Assembly: GCA_003519545.1 (NCBI GenBank)
Contig: DOWN01000266.1
Location: forward strand, 1 to 5,642
Source: Bacteroidota bacterium
GTDB lineage: Bacteria; Bacteroidota; Ignavibacteria; Tepidaquicellales; Tepidaquicellaceae
DNA length: 5,642 nt
Direction: 5' to 3'
The position numbers and the translations under genes are program-made. Every line of letters begins with the position of its first letter. Positions within the stretch are counted from its first letter, which is position 1. Shown here piece by piece: positions 1 to 5,348 of this stretch. The notes under the pieces are model-generated. The model was not told the DNA's origin. It saw nothing but the letters and a program-made list of their open reading frames with translations, and did not search any database.

Positions 1-35
1 TCAAAACTAAGAACTCAAAACTCAAAACTCTAAAA
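1..35. repeat. Heptamer tandem repeat upstream of rfbA
   Basis: The stretch divides into 7-bp units: TCAAAAC, TAAGAAC, TCAAAAC, TCAAAAC and then a degenerate TCTAAAA that runs into the rfbA start codon. It probably begins before the window edge. The core at 12-30 is the reverse complement, with one mismatch in 19, of 934-952 downstream of rfbA. No Shine-Dalgarno sequence is visible, so the repeat also forms the whole visible leader of rfbA. Whether it has a function is unknown. Confidence 0.75.
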
Positions 36-36
36 A

Positions 37-897
37 ATGAAAGGCATAATCCTCGCCGGCGGCTCCGGCACACGACTCTACCCCATTACAAAGGCTATCA
101 GCAAACAACTGATGCCCATCTACGACAAACCCATGATCTATTACCCCCTGTCCGTCCTCATGATGGCAGGCATCCGCGAAATCCTCATCATCACTACCCC
201 CGAAGACCAGCCCCAGTTCAGACGCCTCCTCGGTGACGGCAGAGAAATAGGCTGCACCTTCAGCTACGTGGCACAGGAAGTCCCCAACGGACTGGCACAG
301 GCCTTTGTCCTCGGGGCAGACTTCATCGGCGACGATAAGGTGGCACTAGTCCTGGGCGACAATATATTCTATGGATCCGGCCTCGGTGAACAGCTATCCA
401 GACTCACCGACATCGACGGCGGCTATGTCTTTGCCTATGAGGTGTCCGACCCCGAACGCTATGGTGTGGTAGAATTTGATGAAAACAAAAAAGCCGTCAG
501 CCTCGAAGAAAAACCGACTCATCCACGGTCCAATTACGCCGTACCCGGCCTCTATTTTTACGACAATCAGGTAGTGGAAATAGCGAAAAACTTAAAGCCA
601 TCCCCCCGCGGCGAATACGAGATCACCGATGTCAACAAGGAATATCTGCGCCGAGACCAGCTCCACGTCTCCATCCTGGGAAGGGGTACAGCCTGGCTGG
701 ATACCGGCACCTTTGACTCCCTGCATGACGCATCAGAGTTTATCCGGGTCATAGAGAAGCGACAGGGTTATAAAATCGGATGCATAGAAGAAGTTGCCTT
801 CCGCAAAGGCTTTATCGGTCAGGCACAACTGGATAAACTGGCAGAAGGACTGATCAAAAGCGGTTATGGGGAGTATTTGAGAAGGGTGAGGAAGTGA
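37..897 (+). CDS. rfbA: Glucose-1-phosphate thymidylyltransferase (RfbA/RmlA)
   Basis: This cytoplasmic enzyme joins glucose-1-phosphate and dTTP to give dTDP-glucose and pyrophosphate, the first step towards dTDP-L-rhamnose and other dTDP-6-deoxysugars. The 286-residue product is full length for the short RmlA class. It shows the nucleotide-binding signature GGSGTR (residues 8-13), the SKQLMPIYDKP segment (22-32), PNGLAQA (83-89), LGDN with the likely metal ligand Asp108, EEKP (157-160), GEYEITD (192-198) and WLDTGT (220-225) with the second likely metal ligand Asp222. The ATG at 37 gives the canonical MKGIILAGG start. Partner genes rfbB, rfbC and rfbD are not in the window and may lie upstream. 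The gene prefers C-ending codons (ATC, CTC, CCC) and is about 53% G+C in the part I counted (61-180), unlike the A+T-rich genes after it. It is flanked on both sides by inverted heptamer repeats. Confidence 0.97.
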   Translation: MKGIILAGGSGTRLYPITKAISKQLMPIYDKPMIYYPLSVLMMAGIREILIITTPEDQPQFRRLLGDGREIGCTFSYVAQEVPNGLAQAFVLGADFIGDDKVALVLGDNIFYGSGLGEQLSRLTDIDGGYVFAYEVSDPERYGVVEFDENKKAVSLEEKPTHPRSNYAVPGLYFYDNQVVEIAKNLKPSPRGEYEITDVNKEYLRRDQLHVSILGRGTAWLDTGTFDSLHDASEFIRVIEKRQGYKIGCIEEVAFRKGFIGQAQLDKLAEGLIKSGYGEYLRRVRK

Positions 898-922
898 GAT
901 GTGGAATGAAAGATGGTTGATT

Positions 923-950
923 TTTTAAGTTTTGAGTTTTAAGTTTTGAG
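923..950. repeat. Heptamer tandem repeat downstream of rfbA
   Basis: Four perfect 7-bp units alternate here as TTTTAAG, TTTTGAG, TTTTAAG, TTTTGAG. Positions 934-952 are the reverse complement of 12-30 upstream of rfbA at 18 of 19 positions, so the two repeats face each other across the gene. The array sits 25 bp after the rfbA stop codon inside the 167-bp gap before wzz. A similar heptameric class (STRR sequences) is known from heterocystous cyanobacteria. I do not claim relatedness, only the same kind of structure. Confidence 0.8.
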
Positions 951-972
951 TTGGAGCTAATAACTAAAAACT
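942..972 (+). other. A+T-rich hairpin after rfbA, possible weak terminator
   Basis: The arms 942-952 (AGTTTTGAGTT) and 962-972 (AACTAAAAACT) pair at 10 of 11 positions around a 9-nt loop, with one G-A mismatch. The left arm is part of the heptamer array and the right arm looks like a decayed copy in the opposite direction. The stem is A+T-rich and is followed by TTCAAATAATTC rather than a clean T run. It is therefore a weak candidate for an intrinsic terminator and may simply be a by-product of facing repeats. Confidence 0.3.
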
Positions 973-1022
973 TTCAAATAATTCAATAATAAATAAAAAG
1001 TTGCATTTAAAACTTGAAAACG

Positions 1023-1061
1023 ACATATAACTAAATGACAATAAAGGAATTTAAAAACAAA
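1023..1061 (+). repeat. Leader copy resembling the dehydratase gene start (copy A)
   Basis: Positions 1046-1061 (GGAATTTAAAAACAAA) are identical to 2157-2172, which cover the start of the dehydratase gene. Upstream, 1023-1037 also resembles 2144-2157, with 12 identities and one gap. An ATG at 1035 opens a ten-codon frame reading MTIKEFKNK followed by TAG at 1062-1064, directly before the wzz ATG. The dehydratase begins MEFKNKT, so this looks like a remnant or duplicate of its 5' end. An alternative is a chance match in A-rich DNA, or a short leader peptide. Apart from this copy, the heptamer array and the hairpin, I see nothing further in the 898-1064 gap, and no convincing promoter. Confidence 0.5.
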
Positions 1062-1064
1062 TAG

Positions 1065-2117
1065 ATGGAAGAAGAAATAACAATACCTGAATTAATTGAT
1101 AAAGTAAAGGATTTTATCAAATTTTGTTGGACTAAAAAGTACTGGATTTTTCTATTTGCTTTTTTGGGTGCAATGATTGGAGGGGGGATCGCCTATACAT
1201 CAAAACCGACCTATACAGCTACCATGACCTTCATGGTCAAGGAGGATGAATCAAATTCTGCACTGAGCGGGGTTGCATCAATTTTAGGTAGCTTGGGTTT
1301 TGGAGGTAGCAAAACTAAATTTAATCTTGATAAAGTTGTTGCTTTAGCAAGTTCAGAGAATATAGTTAGAAAAGCACTTTTGGATACAATCAAATCAGAT
1401 AAAACTTCTTCATTGATTGGAAATGAACTTATTCAAAAATATAATTTAATAGATAAGTGGAAAAAGTATTCAGGACCAATTTCCAAATTTAAACGAATAA
1501 ATAATACAAAGAATTTTACTCTCGAAGAAAAAGCTGCACTGAAAATATTATACAATTTATTGGCTAAGAATGAAAATAATAGCTTGCTAAATTGCTCCTT
1601 CGATAAGGATAATACTATAATAACATTGCGTGTGACCACTGTATCAGACACCCTTTCATTTGCTCTAGTTAATAGTTTATTTGAGCATTTGCAAGATTTT
1701 TATATTTTCCAAAGCACTCAAAAAGCACTAATAACAGTAAAAAATTTAGAAGACAAAGTCTCTGAGGTTAAAGCACACTTGAGTAAAAAGGAATATGCTT
1801 ATGCAAAAAAAGAAGATAAATCCTTAGGGATTTGGAAGAGCGTTGAAAGAATTCCACAGCAATCTATATACCGGGATGTTCAACTAAATAGCATTATGTA
1901 TGGAGAACTGGTAAAAAACCTGGAAACTGCTCGATTTGCCTTAGATAATGCGACTCCTGTTTTTCAAGTTATTGATGAACCTTATTATCCAATCAATGTA
2001 AATGACATTTCATTAAAAAAATATGTTTTTATTGGACTATCGATCGCAATGCTTCTCAGTCTTGTGTACTTTTTTATCATTTTCCAATATAATAAGGAAA
2101 GGAATTTAAGCCTATAA
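1065..2117 (+). CDS. Wzz-type polysaccharide chain-length determinant protein
   Basis: This is a predicted inner-membrane polysaccharide co-polymerase, expected to act with a Wzy polymerase to set the length of the O-antigen or capsule chain. The 350-residue product has the expected two-helix layout: a short cytoplasmic N-terminus, a first membrane segment at about 26-44 (YWIFLFAFLGAMIGGGIAY), a long periplasmic domain, and a second membrane segment at about 320-340, ending in a short charged tail. The Pro-containing segment IDEPYYP (303-309) before the second helix is typical of Wzz proteins. A Gly-rich stretch lies at 67-81, and helical, possibly coiled-coil sequence at about 220-300. No Walker motifs or tyrosine-kinase domain follow, so it is not a Wzc-type fusion. 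The ATG at 1065 is directly preceded by an in-frame TAG (1062), which fixes the start. The 5' third (near 1201-1320) is richer in G+C than the rest. A 16-bp direct repeat brackets the gene. Confidence 0.88.
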   Translation: MEEEITIPELIDKVKDFIKFCWTKKYWIFLFAFLGAMIGGGIAYTSKPTYTATMTFMVKEDESNSALSGVASILGSLGFGGSKTKFNLDKVVALASSENIVRKALLDTIKSDKTSSLIGNELIQKYNLIDKWKKYSGPISKFKRINNTKNFTLEEKAALKILYNLLAKNENNSLLNCSFDKDNTIITLRVTTVSDTLSFALVNSLFEHLQDFYIFQSTQKALITVKNLEDKVSEVKAHLSKKEYAYAKKEDKSLGIWKSVERIPQQSIYRDVQLNSIMYGELVKNLETARFALDNATPVFQVIDEPYYPINVNDISLKKYVFIGLSIAMLLSLVYFFIIFQYNKERNLSL

Positions 2118-2143
2118 ATAAGATTTTTTAAACTTAATTGTTA

Positions 2144-2172
2144 ACCTATATCTAATGGAATTTAAAAACAAA
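2144..2172 (+). repeat. Copy B of the direct repeat, at the dehydratase start
   Basis: Positions 2157-2172 match 1046-1061 exactly over 16 bp, and 2144-2157 is similar to 1023-1037. The copy spans the start codon and codons 2-6 (EFKNK) of the dehydratase gene. The pair of copies encloses wzz almost exactly. In-frame collapse between them would delete wzz and leave a dehydratase beginning MTIKEFKNKTLL. Confidence 0.55.
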
Positions 2173-3174
2173 ACGCTTCTAATAACTGGTGGAACCGGCT
2201 CATTTGGGAGTATGATGCTTCAGCACTTTATTGGGACCGATATTGCCGAAATCCGAATTTTTTCTAGAGATGAGAAAAAGCAAGAAGACTTACGTATAGC
2301 ACTACAAGATTCAAAAATAAATTTTGTAATAGGCGATGTAAGAAATTATAAAAGCATCGAGAATGCAATGCGAGGAGTTGATTATGTATTTCATGCAGCT
2401 GCCTTAAAGCAAGTTCCATCCTGTGAATTTTATCCTTTGCAAGCAATACAGACCAATATATTAGGCGCTGAAAATGTTTTGGAGGCTGCCGCAATTAATA
2501 AAGTAAAAAGGGTTGTTGTACTTAGTACGGATAAAGCAGTTTATCCCATTAATACTATGGGTATGTCCAAGGCATTGATGGAGAAGCTTACTATTAGTAA
2601 GGCACGTGAACCAATTGTTAAAAATAATGGGGGTGTTTTTTGCGCAACGAGATACGGTAATGTTATGGCTTCAAGAGGATCGATTATTCCCCTTTTTATT
2701 CAGCAGATCAAAGAAGGTAAACCGTTGACAATCACCAATCCTGATATGACAAGATTCATGATGTCTCTACCTGAATCTGTTAATCTTGTTTTGTTTGCAT
2801 TTGCAAATGCAAATCCGGGTGATATTTTTGTGCAAAAATCACCAGCTGCTACAATACAAACGTTAGCAATTGCACTTAAAGAAATTTTCAACTCAGATAG
2901 TGAAATTAAAATAATTGGGGCGCGCCATGGTGAGAAGATGCATGAAACACTTTGTGGTAGAGAAGAAATGGCTAAAGCAGATGATTTAGGTAACTATTAT
3001 CGAATTCCTGCTGATTTAAGAGATTTGAATTATACAAAATATATAAAAGAAGAAAGTAGTAATCTATCTGTTGAGGAATATAATTCAAGTAATACGAAAC
3101 GATTGAATGTTTCGGAATTAAAGGAAATTTTATTACAGTTGGATTATGTAAAACAAGAATTAAGTAGTTTATGA
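2155..3174 (+). CDS. capE: UDP-GlcNAc 4,6-dehydratase, CapE/WbjB/FnlA type
   Basis: This cytoplasmic NAD(P)-dependent short-chain dehydrogenase/reductase is expected to convert UDP-GlcNAc to a 4-keto-6-deoxy sugar. CapE-type members also invert C5, giving the L-arabino-hexos-4-ulose that leads to L-FucNAc. The 339-residue length fits the family. Visible motifs are the Rossmann signature TGGTGSFG (11-18), IFSRDEKKQ (35-43), GDVRNY (60-65), HAAALKQVPSCE (80-91), STDKAVYPIN (124-133), and MGMSK (135-139) in place of the classical YxxxK. Met135/Lys139 with Asp126/Lys127 matches the CapE-like subgroup, not the Tyr-containing FlaA1/PseB subgroup. The conserved RYGNVMASRGS, TRFMM and ARHGEKMHE segments follow. 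The ATG at 2155 starts right before the Rossmann strand. The gene overlaps the next one by 4 bp (ATGA). CapF- or CapG-like partners are absent; aminotransferase genes follow instead, so the product is probably not simply L-FucNAc. Confidence 0.92.
   Translation: MEFKNKTLLITGGTGSFGSMMLQHFIGTDIAEIRIFSRDEKKQEDLRIALQDSKINFVIGDVRNYKSIENAMRGVDYVFHAAALKQVPSCEFYPLQAIQTNILGAENVLEAAAINKVKRVVVLSTDKAVYPINTMGMSKALMEKLTISKAREPIVKNNGGVFCATRYGNVMASRGSIIPLFIQQIKEGKPLTITNPDMTRFMMSLPESVNLVLFAFANANPGDIFVQKSPAATIQTLAIALKEIFNSDSEIKIIGARHGEKMHETLCGREEMAKADDLGNYYRIPADLRDLNYTKYIKEESSNLSVEEYNSSNTKRLNVSELKEILLQLDYVKQELSSL
2794..2813. repeat. Perfect 20-bp palindrome inside the dehydratase gene
   Basis: TTTGCATTTG at 2794-2803 is followed at once by its exact reverse complement CAAATGCAAA at 2804-2813, with no spacer. 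It encodes residues 214-220 (FAFANAN), where the repeated GCA, TTT and AAT codons create the symmetry. It could be a dyad binding site or could extrude as a cruciform. With no promoter nearby, the simplest reading is a by-product of codon choice. Confidence 0.6.
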
Positions 3175-4259
3175 TACCTTTAGTTAAAACTTATCTACCT
3201 CCTTCTGATGTATTGATGCCCCTGCTGCAGGATGTCTTATATTCAGGCTATATTGCTCAAGGCGAGCAAGTGGAGCAATTTGAAAGATCTTTTGAAAACT
3301 TTATAGACAGCGGGTATTCATTGAGTTTGAATTCAGGTACCGCAGCCTTGCATATTGCATTAATACTAGCAGGAGTTAAGGCAGGGAAGGAGGTAATATC
3401 TACCGCATTAACAGCTGAGCCAACAAACGTTGCTATCAAAATGGTAGGTGCTAAAATTCGATATGCTGATATTGACATAGAAACCGGTAGTATATCTCCC
3501 GAATCTATAATGAATAAAATAAATTCAAATACTGCGGCAATTATTGTTGTTGATTATGCAGGAATTCCAGTTGATGTGCCAAGAATAAAAGAAATTTCTG
3601 AAAAATATTCTATTCCAGTTATTCATGATGCAGCTCATTCGATAGGGTCAAAATTTAATGGTAAAAAAGTTGGTTCATTCTTTCCATATACTGTTTTTTC
3701 TCTCCAGGCAATAAAACACATAACCACAGTTGATGGTGGAGTTTTACAGATTCAAGATCATGAAGAATATGAAAGAGCAAAATTAATCAGGTGGTTTGGG
3801 TTAGATAAAAAACTTGACCGATTAAGTAATAATATTACAAGTCAAGGATTTAAGTATCATATGAATAATATTAATGCCACCATTGGTCAAATACAATTAA
3901 ACTACATTGATGACGTAATTGAAAAATTTGTATCGAATGGGAAGTATTATGATCAAAATCTGATAAATATACCCGGTCTGAAGGTACTCAATTATTACAA
4001 AGGGAGTGAACCTTCATATTGGCTGTATACCATAAAAGTTGAAAGAAGAGATGATTTTATTCGTAAACTTAAAGAAGAAGGAATAGCAGCATCAGAATTA
4101 CATAAAAGAAGTGATTGGCATTCTTTTTTAAATGATTTTAATGAGGAATTACCAAATTTGGATGTTTTTTACAAAGAAATGGTTCACATCCCTTGTGGAT
4201 GGTGGGTTACGCAAGAAAATAGAGAAGTTATTTCTAATGTGATTAAAAGTGGATGGTAA
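3171..4259 (+). CDS. DegT/DnrJ/EryC1-family sugar aminotransferase, catalytically intact
   Basis: This is a PLP-dependent aminotransferase of the family that puts an amino group on keto-sugar nucleotides, usually from glutamate. Given the dehydratase upstream, the likely substrate is its UDP-4-keto sugar, a PseC-like role (inference). The 362 residues show the N-terminal MIPLVKTYLP, the phosphate-binding NSGTAAL (54-60), HDAAHSIGS with the pyridine-N-binding Asp153 (152-160), SLQAIKHITTVDGG with the Schiff-base Lys182 (177-190), and the INATIGQIQL segment (about 234-243). The C-terminus has an unusual IPCGWWV (350-364 bp region of the alignment is residues 340-346). It starts inside the dehydratase stop codon (ATGA overlap) and ends directly against the ATG of a paralogue, so translational coupling is likely. 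The 5' part, up to about 3420, is somewhat richer in G+C than the rest. The exact substrate and position aminated cannot be told from sequence alone. Confidence 0.9.
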   Translation: MIPLVKTYLPPSDVLMPLLQDVLYSGYIAQGEQVEQFERSFENFIDSGYSLSLNSGTAALHIALILAGVKAGKEVISTALTAEPTNVAIKMVGAKIRYADIDIETGSISPESIMNKINSNTAAIIVVDYAGIPVDVPRIKEISEKYSIPVIHDAAHSIGSKFNGKKVGSFFPYTVFSLQAIKHITTVDGGVLQIQDHEEYERAKLIRWFGLDKKLDRLSNNITSQGFKYHMNNINATIGQIQLNYIDDVIEKFVSNGKYYDQNLINIPGLKVLNYYKGSEPSYWLYTIKVERRDDFIRKLKEEGIAASELHKRSDWHSFLNDFNEELPNLDVFYKEMVHIPCGWWVTQENREVISNVIKSGW

Positions 4260-5348
4260 ATGATTCCTTTATATAAACCATATATGCCAAATGAATTACC
4301 TGAAATAAATAATATTTTATATTCAGGTCAACTGTCATATGGAAAATATGGTAAGACATTTGAATCTATGTTGGAATCATTTGTTGGATGTAACTCAATT
4401 GTTTCAGTAAGTAGCTATTCAGCTGCATTACTTGTGGCATATACTACTATAGGGTTAAAACCAAATGATGAAATAATTGCATCACCAATGAGTTGTTTAG
4501 CTTCAAATCAACCGGCTACAGCTCTGGGTGCAAAAATAATATGGGCAGATATAGATCCTGCAACAGGTACTTTAAATCCGGACGAAGTTAAACGAAAAGT
4601 AAACAAAAATACTAAGGTTATTTTTCATAACCATCATTGTGGGTATCTTGGATATATTGATGAAATAAATTTAATTGCAAAAGAAAATGGAATTATTGTT
4701 ATTGATGACGCAATTGAAGGATTTGGCTCGGAATATAAAGGAAATATTTTAGGAAATAATGGATCGGATATAACTGTTTTCTCTTTCCAAACTGTAAGAT
4801 TACCAAATACTTTAGATGGCGGAGCAATAGCGTTTAGAGATAGAGAGTTATTTAATAAAGCTGAATTAGTCAGAGATTTAGGAGTTGATAGGAAGCAGTT
4901 CAGAGATAAAAATGGTGAAATAAACAAAGGTCATGATGTAATTACAACAGGATTTGGATTTACACCTAATGAATTAAATAGTTATATTGGCTGTAGTCAA
5001 CTTGCTTATATTTCAGAATTATTAGAACTGCAGAGAAGTAACGCACTTGCTTGGCGTGAAAAATTAAGCGTTATTGATAAAGGAATTCAATTTATTTTTC
5101 AAGATGATAAATTTCAAAAACCCAATTATTGGATATTTGGGATTTTAAGTAACCAAAAGGCTTATTTAATTGAAAAGTTTAGAAAATTAGGATTTTATTC
5201 ATCAAGTGTTCATTTGCCAAATAATTATTATTCTATATTTAATAATTTTGAAGAGTTGCCCGGTGTTAATGATTTTTATAATAGATTTTTAGCGATACCA
5301 TGTGGATGGTGGGTGCCTAAAGAACAAATTAATAATATACAAATTTGA
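4260..5348 (+). CDS. DegT-family paralogue lacking the PLP lysine (Arg180)
   Basis: This is a second DegT/DnrJ/EryC1-fold protein, also 362 residues, beginning at the base after the stop codon of the first (TAA then ATG). It is clearly a paralogue. Both share the MIPL start, the LYSG segment, VIxDA near residue 150, TVFSxQ, DGG and the C-terminal IPCGWWV (346-352 here), including 14 identical bases (4194-4207 and 5301-5314). Aligning SFQTVRLPNTLDGG (175-188) with SLQAIKHITTVDGG of the neighbour puts Arg180 (AGA at 4797-4799) at the Schiff-base lysine. The phosphate loop NSGTAAL is replaced by VSSYSAAL (50-57), and the HDAAH histidine by Glu153. Asp150, expected to contact the pyridine nitrogen, is kept. 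An HNHHCG cluster (123-128) is notable. It cannot form a normal internal aldimine, so ordinary transamination is unlikely. It may partner the active paralogue, or do different chemistry as ColD does with His in place of Lys. The reading frame is intact, so it is not an obvious pseudogene. Confidence 0.88.
   Translation: MIPLYKPYMPNELPEINNILYSGQLSYGKYGKTFESMLESFVGCNSIVSVSSYSAALLVAYTTIGLKPNDEIIASPMSCLASNQPATALGAKIIWADIDPATGTLNPDEVKRKVNKNTKVIFHNHHCGYLGYIDEINLIAKENGIIVIDDAIEGFGSEYKGNILGNNGSDITVFSFQTVRLPNTLDGGAIAFRDRELFNKAELVRDLGVDRKQFRDKNGEINKGHDVITTGFGFTPNELNSYIGCSQLAYISELLELQRSNALAWREKLSVIDKGIQFIFQDDKFQKPNYWIFGILSNQKAYLIEKFRKLGFYSSSVHLPNNYYSIFNNFEELPGVNDFYNRFLAIPCGWWVPKEQINNIQI

Noticed and set aside
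1..35. CRISPR array
   Set aside because: The units are contiguous 7-mers with no spacers, so this is a simple tandem repeat.
1..972. rfbA as an insertion-sequence-like mobile element because of flanking inverted repeats
   Set aside because: There is no transposase or target-site duplication in view, and the inverted repeats are low-complexity heptamer arrays rather than defined element ends.
1044..1048. AAGGA as a Shine-Dalgarno sequence for wzz
   Set aside because: It lies about 16 bases before the ATG, too far for a normal ribosome binding site, and it is part of the direct-repeat copy. Other genes in the window also lack such sites.
923..1064. Bacteroidota-type promoter (TTTG / TAnnTTTG) for wzz in the gap after rfbA
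   Set aside because: TAAG-TTTTG units in the heptamer array have a one-base wrong spacing (TA-N3-TTTG), and no well-placed partner element is seen near the wzz start. It would be a guess.
4797..4799. Lysine loss as a plain sequencing error (AAA read as AGA)
   Set aside because: One base change would restore Lys, but the following residues (LPNTL against HITTV), the phosphate loop and the HDAAH motif have also diverged, so an isolated error is unlikely. It cannot be excluded without reads.
4634..4927. 97-codon open frame on the minus strand within the second DegT gene
   Set aside because: It lies wholly inside a well-supported gene, has a low-complexity Ser/Pro/Ile-rich translation typical of antisense A+T-rich DNA, and no recognisable motif.
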